Positions 17,068 to 25,974 of a DNA stretch of 64,000 bases are shown here, piece after piece (within the stretch, counting starts at the first letter, position 1; each line of letters begins with the position of its first letter). The stretch covers positions 27,688 to 91,687 of the forward strand of contig NZ_JXQQ01000136.1 in the NCBI RefSeq assembly GCF_000834655.1, read 5' to 3'. The notes under the pieces were generated by a model. It worked only from the letters and a program-made list of their open reading frames with translations, had not been told where the DNA came from and searched no databases. Source of the DNA: Variovorax paradoxus (lineage in GTDB: Bacteria > Pseudomonadota > Gammaproteobacteria > Burkholderiales > Burkholderiaceae_C). Both the position numbers and the translations under genes were made by a program.

Positions 17068-17757
17068 TCAGTGCAGCTGGCCGCCGGTCTCGGCCACGTC
17101 CTGCTTCACCGCGAGCGCGGTGGCGACCGCGATGCGCAGCGCCTCGGTCATCGTGGCCAGCGACATGCTCGGCGCGCCCGGAATGCGTGCCGCCTGCTCG
17201 GGCAGGTACGGAATGTGGATGAAGCCACCGCGCAGGTCGGGCACGCCCGATGAACTCGCAACTGGATGCATCGCGATGCGGTGCATCAGCCCGTAGAAGA
17301 TGTGGTTGCACACGAAGGTGCCCGCGCTGTTCGACACCGAAGACGGAATGCCGGCAGCGCGCAGGTCGCGCACGATGGCCTTGATGGGCAGGGTCGAGAA
17401 ATACGCCGCCGGCGCGCCGGGCACCACCGGCAGGTCGATCGGCTGGTGGCCCGCGTTGTCGGCGATGCGCCCGTCGTCGATGTTGATCGCGATGCGCTCG
17501 GGCGTGATCTCCGAGCGTCCGCCGGCCTGGCCGATGCAGAGCACCAGTTGCGGCTTCAACTCGTCCATCGCGCTCGCGAGCGCCTCGAGGGCGTCGCCGA
17601 ACACGCACGGCATCTGGCGCGCATGCACCGTCGCACCGCCCGTCTTCCAGCCGTCGAGGGCGCGCACGGCCTCCCACGATGGGTTGACGGCTTCGCGGTC
17701 GAACGGATCGAAGCCCGTCAGCAGCACGTTCGTGCGTTTGGCCACGGTCTTGCGCAT
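17068..17757 (-). CDS. pcp: Pyrrolidone-carboxylate peptidase
   Basis: A 229-residue peptidase C15 that removes N-terminal pyroglutamate (5-oxoproline) from peptides in the cytoplasm. The fold signature VLLTGFDPFDREAVNPSWEA is near the N-terminus. The catalytic Glu lies in RSEITPERIAINI, the Cys in SAGTFVCNHIFY and the His in GGFIHIPYLPEQ. The start at 17757 fits the family and leaves five bases after the pxpA stop. As the last gene of the pxpB-pxpC-pxpA-pcp run it should supply 5-oxoproline to the ATP-dependent 5-oxoprolinase encoded just upstream. Confidence 0.93.
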   Translation of the reverse strand: MRKTVAKRTNVLLTGFDPFDREAVNPSWEAVRALDGWKTGGATVHARQMPCVFGDALEALASAMDELKPQLVLCIGQAGGRSEITPERIAINIDDGRIADNAGHQPIDLPVVPGAPAAYFSTLPIKAIVRDLRAAGIPSSVSNSAGTFVCNHIFYGLMHRIAMHPVASSSGVPDLRGGFIHIPYLPEQAARIPGAPSMSLATMTEALRIAVATALAVKQDVAETGGQLH

Positions 17758-17762
17758 GCGGC

Positions 17763-18503
17763 TCACGCCATCGCGCGCACGGCGATGCCCTCGGCCTGCA
17801 GGCGCTCCCGGATGCGCCGCGCGAAGGCCAGCGCATGCGCGCCATCGCCGTGCAGGCACACGGTCTGCGCATTGACCGCCACGGTGCTGCCGTCGATGGC
17901 GGTCACCTGGTGGTCGCGCACGAACGCGAGCGTCTGCGCGATCGACTGCTCCTCGCTCTCAATCAGCGCGCCGGGCTGGCTGCGCGGCACGAGGCTGCCG
18001 TCGGGCATGTAGCCGCGGTCGGCGAACACTTCTTCCACGGGCGTGAGGCCGGCGCGGCGCGCGGCATCGATCATGTTGCTGCCCGCGAGGCCGAAGAACT
18101 TGAGCGACGGATCGAAGCGGCGCACCGCTTCGCAGAGCGCATCGGCGAGCTCGGGCTCCTTGACCGCCTGGTTGTAGAGCTGGCCGTGCGCCTTCACGTG
18201 CGCGAGCTGGCCGCCCTCGGCCTTGACGATCGCCGCGAGCGCGCCGACCTGGTAGAGCACGTTCGAGACGATCTCGTCGGGCGGCAGGTGCATGGTGCTG
18301 CGGCCGAAGTTCTCGCGGTCGGGAAAGCTGGGGTGCGCGCCGATGGCCACGCCGTGTTCGATGGCCCAGCGCACGCATTGGCGCATGGTCTTGGCGTCGC
18401 CCGCGTGCCAGCCGCAGGCGATGTTGGCGGAGCTCACGAGGCCCAGCAGCGCTTCGTCGCTGCCCGCGCCTTCGCCGAGGTCGGCATTGAGGTCGATGTG
18501 CAT
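17763..18503 (-). CDS. pxpA: 5-oxoprolinase subunit A (LamB/YcsF family)
   Basis: A 246-residue LamB/YcsF protein starting MHIDLNADLGEGAGSDEALL, with the family segment SANIACGWHAGDAKTM and a GAHPSFPDRENFGR motif. In E. coli PxpA acts with PxpB and PxpC to hydrolyse 5-oxoproline to glutamate with ATP. Here it lies 81 bases after pxpC and five bases before pcp, on the same strand. The length is normal. The gap before it is the longest within the cluster and could hold an internal promoter. Confidence 0.93.
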   Translation of the reverse strand: MHIDLNADLGEGAGSDEALLGLVSSANIACGWHAGDAKTMRQCVRWAIEHGVAIGAHPSFPDRENFGRSTMHLPPDEIVSNVLYQVGALAAIVKAEGGQLAHVKAHGQLYNQAVKEPELADALCEAVRRFDPSLKFFGLAGSNMIDAARRAGLTPVEEVFADRGYMPDGSLVPRSQPGALIESEEQSIAQTLAFVRDHQVTAIDGSTVAVNAQTVCLHGDGAHALAFARRIRERLQAEGIAVRAMA

Positions 18504-18584
18504 GGGAGGTTCCTTCTTCTTCAGCAGGGCTGCACCGGCGCGGCCCGCTGGCGGCGTGCTTGCACAGTCTAGGGCCTGTTCACC

Positions 18585-19589
18585 CTACGCAAGGGGCGCG
18601 CCCGGCCAGCCTGCCACGGCGAGGCCTTGTGCCACCTGCGCCAGGTAGCGCTGCTGCTCGGCCCATGCGGCGAGCGCCTCTGCCATGTCGACCTGCACGA
18701 GGCGCAGCTTGCCGTTGAGCGGCGCCTGCGCGAGCTTCCAAAGGTCGGCGCGGATCACCACGCCGATGCGCGGATAGCCGCCCGTGGTCTGCGCATCGCC
18801 CATCAGGATGATCGGCTGGCCCGAGGGCGGCACCTGGATCGTGCCGGGGATCACGCCCGAGGAGAGCATGTCGCCCGCGCGCTTGCGCTTGAGTTCGGTG
18901 CCCGCGAGCCGGCTGCCCATGCGGTTGCTCTGCGAGGTGATGCGCCAGCGATCGCCCCACAGCACGTCGCGCGCGGCGAGCGTGAACAGCTCGAATTCGG
19001 GGCCGGGCAGCACGCGCAGGGCGATGGCGCCGTCGGCTTCTTCCGCGCCCCAGTCGGGGCCGCGCAGGCCGAAGGGCTTGCGCGCGCGCTGCGCGGCATC
19101 GAGCGGCGAGGCGCCCAGCGGCAGCTTGTCGCCCTTGCGCAGCGCGCGGCCTTCGTGGCCGCCGAAGCCGGCCTTGAGGTCGGTGCTGCGCGAGCCGAGC
19201 ACGGGCGGCACGTCGATGCCGCCCGCAATGGCGAGCCAGGTGCGAAGACCCGCCTTCTTCGCACCGGACGCGTTCGCGCCCATGAGCTTGAGGACCTGGC
19301 CCGCCGCCACCGGCACGCTCCAGCAGGGCCAGAGCGGCACGCCGTCCAGCTGCGCGCCGAAGTCGTCGCCGGCCAGGGCGATGCGCGTGTCGGTTTCGAA
19401 GCGCAGCTCGCAACCGCCCATCGTGAGTTCGAGTCCCGCAGCGCCGTCGGCATTGCCGACCAGCCGGTTCGCGAGCGCGAGCGCCAGCACGTCGAGCGCG
19501 CCGCCCGGGCAGATGCCCAGCTGGCGATGGCCGTGCCGCCCCAGGTCTTGCACCGAGGCCAGCAGGCCGGGCTTCTGGACGACGATCAT
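18585..19589 (-). CDS. pxpC: 5-oxoprolinase subunit C (biotin-dependent carboxyltransferase-like)
   Basis: A 334-residue protein of the KipA/YbgK family. It begins MIVVQKPGLLASVQDLGRHG and contains SGVIPGTIQVPPSGQPIIL and MGDAQTTGGYPRIGVV, both hallmarks of the carboxyltransferase C/D (AHS2) fold. Its ATG overlaps the pxpB stop (ATGA), giving coupled translation and equal amounts of the B and C subunits. It is a cytoplasmic enzyme subunit of 5-oxoproline cleavage. Confidence 0.93.
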   Translation of the reverse strand: MIVVQKPGLLASVQDLGRHGHRQLGICPGGALDVLALALANRLVGNADGAAGLELTMGGCELRFETDTRIALAGDDFGAQLDGVPLWPCWSVPVAAGQVLKLMGANASGAKKAGLRTWLAIAGGIDVPPVLGSRSTDLKAGFGGHEGRALRKGDKLPLGASPLDAAQRARKPFGLRGPDWGAEEADGAIALRVLPGPEFELFTLAARDVLWGDRWRITSQSNRMGSRLAGTELKRKRAGDMLSSGVIPGTIQVPPSGQPIILMGDAQTTGGYPRIGVVIRADLWKLAQAPLNGKLRLVQVDMAEALAAWAEQQRYLAQVAQGLAVAGWPGAPLA

Positions 19590-20248
19590 GTCTCGACGCT
19601 CTCGACGACGAAGCGCACGCGGTCGCCCGGGCGCAGCAAGGTGGGCGGCTCGGCCGCCGGATCGAACATCTCGAGCGAGGTGCGCCCGATGAGCTGCCAG
19701 CCGCCCGGCGACGCGAGCGGATAGATGCCGGTCTGCTCGCCGCCGATGCCGACCGAACGCGCGGGCACCGCGGTGCGCGGCTCCGCGCGGCGCGGCGTGG
19801 CGAGCTCGGGCGCGAGCCCCCCCATGAAGGCGAAGCCCGGGAGGAAGCCGAGCAGGTAGACCACGTACTCGCCCGCGCTGTGGCGCCGCACCACTTCCGC
19901 TGGCGTGAGGCCGGTGTGGGCCGCGACATCGCCGAGGTCCGGGCCGTGCTCACCGCCGTAGGCGACGGGAATCTCCACCAGCCGGCCATCGACGGCCTTG
20001 GCAGACAGCTTCGGCCACGCGGCGAGCACCTGTGCCATGAGCGCATCGAGCTCGATGGCGGTCGGATCGAAAGTCAGCGTGAGGTTGTTCATGCCCGGCA
20101 GCACTTCGCCGACGCCGGGCCATTCGCGGGCCTGCGCGGCCAGTGCCCAGATGCGCTGCTGCTGCACCAGCGTGGCCGGTGCCGGCAGCTCGCACAGGAG
20201 CGCTGCATCCCCGAGCAGATGCAGGCGGGGTGGCGGCGAACCGCTCAT
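19586..20248 (-). CDS. pxpB: 5-oxoprolinase subunit B (KipI/AHS1 family)
   Basis: A 220-residue AHS1-domain protein. PGMNNLTLTFDP and EYVVYLLGFLPGFAFMGGLAPELATPRR (quoted in part: GFLPGFAFMGGL) are characteristic, followed by GSIG-like VGIGGEQTGIYPLASPGGW. It is the B subunit of 5-oxoprolinase; the homologous Bacillus KipI inhibits a kinase, but the pxpC/pxpA/pcp context favours the metabolic role. The gene starts six bases after the coaD stop, so it probably continues the rsmD-coaD transcript. Confidence 0.93.
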   Translation of the reverse strand: MSGSPPPRLHLLGDAALLCELPAPATLVQQQRIWALAAQAREWPGVGEVLPGMNNLTLTFDPTAIELDALMAQVLAAWPKLSAKAVDGRLVEIPVAYGGEHGPDLGDVAAHTGLTPAEVVRRHSAGEYVVYLLGFLPGFAFMGGLAPELATPRRAEPRTAVPARSVGIGGEQTGIYPLASPGGWQLIGRTSLEMFDPAAEPPTLLRPGDRVRFVVESVET

Positions 20249-20254
20249 CGCGGT

Positions 20255-20758
20255 TTATTCACGGCCGAGGCTGCGCACCTTGGCGGCGAGCATGTGCTCG
20301 ACGTTGGGCGAGACGAACTTGTTGACTTCGCCGCCGAGCATCGCGATCTCGCGCACGAAGGTGCTGGAGATGAACTGGTATTTGTCGCTGGGCGTGAGGA
20401 ACACCGTCTCGACGTCGGGCATCAACGAGCGGTTCATGCCCGCGAGCTGGAACTCGTAGTCGAAGTCGGTCACGGCGCGCAGGCCCCGCACCATGGCCTT
20501 GCCGCCGCGCGCCACCACGAAGTCGCGCAGGAGGCCCGAGAAGCTCTCGACCGTGACCTGGTCGCTGTAGGGCTTGACGGCTTCGCGCGCCATGTCCATG
20601 CGTTCCTGCAGGGTGAACAGCGCTTTCTTGTGGTGGCCCGCCGCGACGGCGACGATCACCTTGGAGAAGAGTTGGGTTGCACGCCGCACCACGTCCTCGT
20701 GACCGAGGGTGATGGGATCGAATGTGCCCGGATAAACCGCGATGACGTTGCTGGCCAT
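20255..20758 (-). CDS. coaD: Phosphopantetheine adenylyltransferase
   Basis: A 167-residue enzyme of CoA biosynthesis that transfers AMP from ATP to 4'-phosphopantetheine. The nucleotidyltransferase motif YPGTFDPITLGHEDV is at the N-terminus, and MVRGLRAVTDFDYEFQLAGMN and ISSTFVREIA follow, all typical of CoaD. It starts 43 bases after rsmD, the common rsmD-coaD order. The longer frame upstream runs antisense through rsmD and was rejected. Confidence 0.97.
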   Translation of the reverse strand: MASNVIAVYPGTFDPITLGHEDVVRRATQLFSKVIVAVAAGHHKKALFTLQERMDMAREAVKPYSDQVTVESFSGLLRDFVVARGGKAMVRGLRAVTDFDYEFQLAGMNRSLMPDVETVFLTPSDKYQFISSTFVREIAMLGGEVNKFVSPNVEHMLAAKVRSLGRE

Positions 20759-20801
20759 GGTTGCTTCTTCCTCATGCAGCCGGTGCGGCTTGTTCGGCGG
20801 A

Positions 20802-21458
20802 TTATGCAGTCCCCTCCGAGGCCAGCCGCAACAGGTGGGCATGCACGGCGCCGGCTTTGAGGTAACGAAAGCTTGCGAGGCCGAAAGCGGCCAGTTCCTC
20901 GTCGTTCCACTGGCGAGGGGCTTCCAGGTACGCGACGCCGCCGGGGCGCAGGGCACGCGCCGCGGCGCGCAGGGCCGGTTCGTAGAGCGCGGTGCTGTCG
21001 AAGGGCGGGTCGAGGAAGACGGCGTGCAGGCTCGCGGCGGTGGTGCGCTCGAGCGCCGTGACGCCGTTGCCGCGCTCGATGCGGACGGCCTCGGCCGACA
21101 GCTTGGTCCTGGCGGCCTGCAGTTGCGCGACCAGGCCAGGGTCCTGCTCGCACAGCAGCACGTTCGCCGCGCCGCGCGACGCGGCTTCCAGGCCCAGCGC
21201 GCCGGTGCCCGCGAAGGCGTCGACGCAATGCCAGCCCGGCAGTTCGCCGCCGCCCGCACCGGCCAGGCTCGCGAGCCAGTTGAAGAGCGTCTCGCGCACG
21301 CGGTCGGGCGTGGGGCGCAGGCCCGGCTTGTCGGCCACCGAAAGGCGGGTGCGCTTCCATTGGCCGCCGATGATGCGGACCTCGCTGGATCGTGCGGGGC
21401 GCGCAGGGCGCTTGGCTGCGGGCGGACGGGGAGCTGCGGCGGCTTTCTTCTGGGGCAT
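20802..21458 (-). CDS. rsmD: 16S rRNA (guanine(966)-N(2))-methyltransferase
   Basis: A 218-residue SAM-dependent methyltransferase that modifies G966 of 16S rRNA. After a Lys/Ala/Pro-rich N-terminal tail comes VRIIGGQWKRTRL, then RPTPDRVRETLFNWL, the SAM-binding DAFAGTGALGLEAASRGA, and the catalytic DPPF motif (AVFLDPPFDS). The order with coaD is conserved in many proteobacteria. The basic tail is longer than average and may help RNA binding. Confidence 0.95.
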   Translation of the reverse strand: MPQKKAAAAPRPPAAKRPARPARSSEVRIIGGQWKRTRLSVADKPGLRPTPDRVRETLFNWLASLAGAGGGELPGWHCVDAFAGTGALGLEAASRGAANVLLCEQDPGLVAQLQAARTKLSAEAVRIERGNGVTALERTTAASLHAVFLDPPFDSTALYEPALRAAARALRPGGVAYLEAPRQWNDEELAAFGLASFRYLKAGAVHAHLLRLASEGTA

Positions 21459-21512
21459 GCGGCGAGCTTAACGCCGCGGCACCGGGCCGATCGCGCGTCG
21501 CTCACGCATCGA

Positions 21513-22148
21513 TCAGGCGCCGGTCAGCGCACGCCGCGCCAGCATCGCGGCCAGCACGAGCATCGTGCCGCCGATCAGCGCATCGAGCATCTGCCAGGCG
21601 CGCGGACGCGCGAACACCGGTGCCAGCAGCCGCGCGCCGAAGCCCAGCGCAGTGAACCACAGCACGCTCGCCACCGTGGCGCCCGCGACGAACCAGACCT
21701 TGAGCGAACCCGCGTACTGCGCGCCCGCGCTGCCCACGAGCAGCACCGTGTCCAGGTAGACATGCGGGTTCAGCAGCGTGAAGCCCGCCGCCTGCGCCAC
21801 CACGGCCGCGCGCGAGAGCGCCGCGCCCTGCGCCGTCGCCTGCAGCGCGCCGGGCTGGCGCGAACGCCACAGCGCGCGCAGGCCGTAGGCACACAGGAAT
21901 GCCGCGCCGAGCCCCGCGAGCACCGTCGCCAGCATTGGCCGGCCCTTCAGCGCTTGCGCCATGCCGGCCACACCGGCGCCGATCAGCACCGCGTCGCTCG
22001 CCGCGCAGAACAGCACCACGGCCGCGACATGCTCGCGCCGCAATCCCTGGCGCAGCACATAGGCGTTCTGGGCGCCGATGGCGACGATGAGCACCAGGCT
22101 CATGAAGAGCCCGTTGAGGAAGGCGGTGGTGGCGAATTCGGCAGACAT
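21513..22148 (-). CDS. argO: Lysine/arginine exporter (LysE/ArgO family)
   Basis: A 211-residue inner-membrane exporter with six predicted helices. The N-terminal FLNGLFMSLVLIVAIGAQNAYVLRQG carries the family signature (quoted in part: IGAQNAYVLRQG), and LLNPHVYLDTVLLVG is the second hallmark. Such proteins export arginine or lysine when internal pools are high. It is divergent from an ArgP/LysG-type LysR regulator at 22224, the usual regulator-exporter pair. I cannot tell Arg from Lys preference, so lysE is an equal name. Confidence 0.9.
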   Translation of the reverse strand: MSAEFATTAFLNGLFMSLVLIVAIGAQNAYVLRQGLRREHVAAVVLFCAASDAVLIGAGVAGMAQALKGRPMLATVLAGLGAAFLCAYGLRALWRSRQPGALQATAQGAALSRAAVVAQAAGFTLLNPHVYLDTVLLVGSAGAQYAGSLKVWFVAGATVASVLWFTALGFGARLLAPVFARPRAWQMLDALIGGTMLVLAAMLARRALTGA

Positions 22149-22180
22149 GGTGCGAGCTTGCCGGGCCCCATGGATTAATT

Positions 22181-22212
22181 CAAACTAAACCTCCTAACTT
22201 CAATTCAGTTTG
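22181..22212. promoter_or_regulatory. Candidate ArgP operator between argO and argP
   Basis: In the AT-rich 75-base spacer between the divergent genes, CAAACT (22181-22186) is matched by AGTTTG (22207-22212), with TTCAA and AATTC elements around them. An AT-rich interrupted dyad between an ArgP-type regulator and its exporter is the expected operator position. The base composition is distinctly lower in GC than the neighbouring genes. Confidence 0.45.
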
Positions 22213-22223
22213 GCTAAATCACG

Positions 22224-23132
22224 ATGCTCGACTACGCCGCTCTCAACGCCTTGGCCGCCGTCGTGCGCGAAGGCAGCTTCGAGCGCGCCGCGCGCGCACT
22301 GAACGTCACGCCCTCGGCCGTCTCGCAGCGCGTGAAACTGCTGGAGGAGCGCACGGGCGGCGCGCTGCTGGTGCGCAGCCAGCCCTGCGTCGCCACCGAG
22401 GCCGGCCTGCAGCTGTGCAGGCATGTGGAGCGCGTGGGCATGCTGGAGCACGAACTGCGCGACGCCCTCCCCGCCCTCGGCATGGGCGGCGAGGCGAACG
22501 AACGCGTCACGGTGCGCGTGGCCGTCAACGCCGACAGCCTGGCGACATGGTTCATGGCCGCGGCCGCCGCCTTCGCCGTGCAGGAAGACACCGCGCTGCT
22601 CGACCTCACGGTGGACGACCAGGACCACACGGCCGAGCGGCTGCGCAGCGGCGCCGTGCTCGCGGCAGTGACCGCGCTTGCCCAGCCCGTCGCAGGCTGC
22701 AACAGCGAGGCGCTGGGCACGATGCACTACGTGGCGGCCGCGAGTCCCGAATTCGTGGCGCGGCATTTCGCCAAGGGCGTGGGCGCGCGGACGCTCGCGA
22801 GCGCACCCAGCCTGGTGTTCGACCGCAAGGACCGCCTGCAGGCGCGCTGGGTGCGCCGCATCTGCCACCGCAACGTCGAGACGCCGCGGCACTGGATTCC
22901 ATCGCCGAATGCATTTGTCGAGGCGGCATCCGCGGGCATGGGTTGGGGCATGCATCCGGCCGGCATGGTGGCCGATGCGATCCGCGAAGGCACGCTGGTG
23001 GCGCTGGTACCGGAGTCGACGCTGCCGGTGCCGCTCTACTGGCAGCAGGCACGCGCGGCGCCGCAGTTGCTCAAGCGGCTCGGCGCGGCGGTGCGTGCGG
23101 CCGCAAGAAGCGGCCCGCACGCGCTGTCATAG
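22224..23132 (+). CDS. argP: ArgP/LysG-type LysR-family regulator
   Basis: A 302-residue LTTR. The HTH region MLDYAALNALAAVVREGSFE and ALNVTPSAVSQRVKLLEERTG matches the ArgP (IciA)/LysG subgroup, in which the HTH reads TPSAVSQR. The effector domain contains VAVNADSLATWFMA, a typical ArgP segment. It should sense lysine or arginine and activate the divergent exporter. Its stop lies only 3 bases from the convergent M16 peptidase stop. Confidence 0.93.
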   Translation: MLDYAALNALAAVVREGSFERAARALNVTPSAVSQRVKLLEERTGGALLVRSQPCVATEAGLQLCRHVERVGMLEHELRDALPALGMGGEANERVTVRVAVNADSLATWFMAAAAAFAVQEDTALLDLTVDDQDHTAERLRSGAVLAAVTALAQPVAGCNSEALGTMHYVAAASPEFVARHFAKGVGARTLASAPSLVFDRKDRLQARWVRRICHRNVETPRHWIPSPNAFVEAASAGMGWGMHPAGMVADAIREGTLVALVPESTLPVPLYWQQARAAPQLLKRLGAAVRAAARSGPHALS

Positions 23133-23135
23133 CGG

Positions 23136-24476
23136 CTACTTTCCGCCCACCACCACCGTCACCATCCGCTCCGGCTGCAGCTTGCGCGCAAACGCCGCCT
23201 TCACTTCAGCCGCGGTGACCGCATTCATGCGCGTGGTCCAGGTATCGAGGTAGTCCAGCGGCAGGTCGTGCCAGGCGATGTTCGCGACGTTGCCGATCAG
23301 CTTGCGGTTGCTGTCCAGCAGCAGCGGAAAGCCGCCGATCAGGTTGTCCTTGGCGGCCTTCAGTTCGCTCTCGGTCGGGCCTTCGGCCACGAATTTCGCG
23401 AGCACTTCGCGCGACATCTTCACGGCCTCTTCGGCCTGGTCGGGCCGGGTCTGGAAGCCGATGCGGAACGCGCCCGCGTCGAGCCCCGGTGCGAAGCCGC
23501 TGTAGATGCTGTAGGTCAGGCCGCGCTTCTCTCGCACCTCGTTGGTCAGGCGCGAGACGAAACCGCCGCCGCCCAGCACGTAGTTGCCCAGGTTGAGCGC
23601 AAAGTGGTCGGGGTCCTTGCGCGGGTAGCCGGGCTGGCCGATGAAGACGTGGGCCTGGGCCGAATCGAACGGAATGCGCTCGTCCTTGGGCGCGGCGAGC
23701 GCGGCCACCGGCGCGATGGCGGGCAGCGGCGCGCAGCTGTCGGCCGCGGGCAGGCGCGACAGCAGCGTGGTCGCCGCCGTCTCGGCCTCGGCGCGCGTGA
23801 CCGCGCCCACGATGCTGAGCTTGGCGCGGCACGGCAGGATCAATTCCTGGTAGCGCTGGCGCATCGTGGCCGTGTCGATGCGCGCGAGGGTTTCCTCGGT
23901 GACTTCCTCGCCGTACGGATGCACGCCGTAGACGTCCTTGGCGAACGCGCGGCCGGCGATGGTCGCGGGCTTGGTGTTCGCTTCCTTGATGGCGGCGTTG
24001 ATGCGTTCGCGCTCGCGCAGCCACACGTCGTCGGGGAACGAGGGCTCGCCGATCTCGCGCGAGGCCAATGCCACGGCCTTGCCGAGCAGCGCCGGGTCGG
24101 AGAGCGTGCGCAGCGAATAGCTCATGCGGTCGGTGCCCGCGCTCACGTCGAAGCTCGCGCCCAGGTCGGCCCAGGCTTCGCCCAGGGCATTCTGGTCGAG
24201 CGCGGGCTCGCCGTTCTTGCCGGCGCGCACGCCCTTCTCGACCATCGCCGAGGTCACGCTGGCCAGGCCCGCCTGCGGCGCCGGGTCGCGCCGGCTGCCG
24301 GCGTCGAAGTCGACCTGCACGTCGACGATCGGCAATGCGTTGGTCGCCACGAGATAGATCTTGGCGCCGTTGGCGAGCGTCCAGTGCTGGATGGGCAGCG
24401 CGGCCTGCGCGCTGGCCAGGCCGAGCACGGCGGTGCCGGCAAACACGGCGCGCAGCGCCAGTTTTTTGAAGGTCAT
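23136..24476 (-). CDS. M16-family zinc-peptidase homologue lacking the metal site
   Basis: A 446-residue exported protein. The signal peptide ends near ASAQA. It has the two-domain M16 fold (SVTSAMVEKGVRAGK, later GGGGFVSRLTNEVREKRGLTYSI). The HxxEH zinc motif expected in the first domain is absent, so it is probably the non-catalytic partner; in such pairs this subunit supplies the conserved Arg-Tyr of the C-terminal domain (RGLTYS). It follows the catalytic subunit by 17 bases. The two should form a periplasmic heterodimer. The natural substrate is unknown. Confidence 0.9.
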   Translation of the reverse strand: MTFKKLALRAVFAGTAVLGLASAQAALPIQHWTLANGAKIYLVATNALPIVDVQVDFDAGSRRDPAPQAGLASVTSAMVEKGVRAGKNGEPALDQNALGEAWADLGASFDVSAGTDRMSYSLRTLSDPALLGKAVALASREIGEPSFPDDVWLRERERINAAIKEANTKPATIAGRAFAKDVYGVHPYGEEVTEETLARIDTATMRQRYQELILPCRAKLSIVGAVTRAEAETAATTLLSRLPAADSCAPLPAIAPVAALAAPKDERIPFDSAQAHVFIGQPGYPRKDPDHFALNLGNYVLGGGGFVSRLTNEVREKRGLTYSIYSGFAPGLDAGAFRIGFQTRPDQAEEAVKMSREVLAKFVAEGPTESELKAAKDNLIGGFPLLLDSNRKLIGNVANIAWHDLPLDYLDTWTTRMNAVTAAEVKAAFARKLQPERMVTVVVGGK

Positions 24477-24493
24477 GTTGTGTTCCGGGTCTT

Positions 24494-25945
24494 TCAGCGC
24501 AGCTCGCCTGCGGGTGCCGCGAAGCCGCGGGCACGGGGCTTGGCTTCGAGCGGCAAGGGACGCAGCGTGGCCACCGTGAGCTGGTCGTCGCCGAAGTACT
24601 TGGCGGCCACGGCCTGCACCTGGGCGGCGGTGACGGCCTGCAGCCGGGCGACGATGCGCTCGCTCGCATCGAGCGGCAGGCCCTGGATCCAGTTGCTGCC
24701 CAGTTCGCGCGCCTGCGCCATCACCGAGTCGCGCTTGTACGTCTCGCTGGCCACCCACTGGGTCTTGACGCGGGCCAGTTCGGCCTCGCCCACACCGTCT
24801 TTTGCGATGCGTGCCACCTGGGCGCGCAGCGCGGCTTCGACCGCCTCAGCGCTCTTGCCGTGGGCCGGCACGCCGTCGAGCACGAAGAGCTGCGGGCCGC
24901 GGCCGACGAAGCCCGAATAGGCGCCGGCGGAATCGGCCACCCGGTCGGGCCCCTGCGTGAGCGCGCGATCGAGGCGCGCACCGGCGTAGCCGTCGAGCAC
25001 TGCCGAGAGCACCACCAGCGCCCACGAATCGCTGTTCGTGTCGTCGATGTTCGCCAGCTGCGGCACGCGGTAGGCGAGCGACACGTAGGCCTGCTCGGCG
25101 GGCGCCTTGAACTCAAGGCGGCGGATGCCGCGCTGCGCGGGCTCCACGCGCGGCTTGCGCGGCGGAACGGCGGCTGCCGGGATGCGGCCGTAGTACTTCT
25201 CGGCGAGCGCGCGGACTTTGGCGATATCGACGTCGCCGGCCACCACGAGCACCGCGTTGGCGGGCACGTACCAGCGCTTGAAGAATGCGCGGGCGTCGTC
25301 GGGCGTCATCGCATCCAGGTCGCTCATCCAACCGACCACGGGGCGGTGGTACGGCGAGGCGGTGAAGACGGCAGCGTTCTGCTGCTCGCCGAGCAGCGCG
25401 CGGGGCTGGTCTTCGGTGCGCAGGCGCCGCTCTTCCTTGACGACCTCGATCTCGCGCTTGAACTCGTCGTCGGGCCACTGGTTGTTGGCAAAGCGGTCGG
25501 ATTCGAGCTTCATCACCTGCTCGAGGCTGCCGACCGGAATCTGCTGGTAGTAGCCGGTGTAGTCGCGGGTGGTGAAGGCGTTTTCCTGCCCGCCCAGCTG
25601 CGCCACGCGGCGCGAGAACTCGCCGGGCTTGATGTCCTTCGTGCCCTTGAACATCATGTGTTCGAGCGCATGTGCGACCCCGGAAGTGCCGTCGACCTCG
25701 TCCATGGAGCCGACGCGGACCCAGACCATCTGCACCGCGGTCGGCGCGCGCCGGTCGGGCTGGACGATCAGCGTCATGCCGTTTGCGAGGGTGAATTGCT
25801 GGGGGCCCGGTGCGGCCGCGGCGGCGGCAGAAGATGCAGCGGGGGCCGGTGTGGACTGGGCCTGTGCAGGCATGGCCCCGGACGCCATCAGCGCCACTGC
25901 CAGCACCGCACCGGACGCAGCACTGCGTGGCGAGAGGTGTTTCAT
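24494..25945 (-). CDS. M16-family zinc peptidase, catalytic subunit
   Basis: A 483-residue periplasmic metallopeptidase. The signal peptide ends near MPAQAQ, followed by an Ala-rich spacer. The inverted zinc motif HxxEH is visible in GVAHALEHMMFKGTK, with the downstream Glu in the segment around VVKEERRLRTED. The ATG at 25945 gives a proper signal peptide. It is divergent from ftsY by 29 bases and upstream of its inactive partner. This M16 pair beside ftsY is common in Burkholderiales. Confidence 0.94.
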   Translation of the reverse strand: MKHLSPRSAASGAVLAVALMASGAMPAQAQSTPAPAASSAAAAAAPGPQQFTLANGMTLIVQPDRRAPTAVQMVWVRVGSMDEVDGTSGVAHALEHMMFKGTKDIKPGEFSRRVAQLGGQENAFTTRDYTGYYQQIPVGSLEQVMKLESDRFANNQWPDDEFKREIEVVKEERRLRTEDQPRALLGEQQNAAVFTASPYHRPVVGWMSDLDAMTPDDARAFFKRWYVPANAVLVVAGDVDIAKVRALAEKYYGRIPAAAVPPRKPRVEPAQRGIRRLEFKAPAEQAYVSLAYRVPQLANIDDTNSDSWALVVLSAVLDGYAGARLDRALTQGPDRVADSAGAYSGFVGRGPQLFVLDGVPAHGKSAEAVEAALRAQVARIAKDGVGEAELARVKTQWVASETYKRDSVMAQARELGSNWIQGLPLDASERIVARLQAVTAAQVQAVAAKYFGDDQLTVATLRPLPLEAKPRARGFAAPAGELR

Positions 25946-25974
25946 AGAATGGGTCGGATTGTAAAAAGCTCCTG

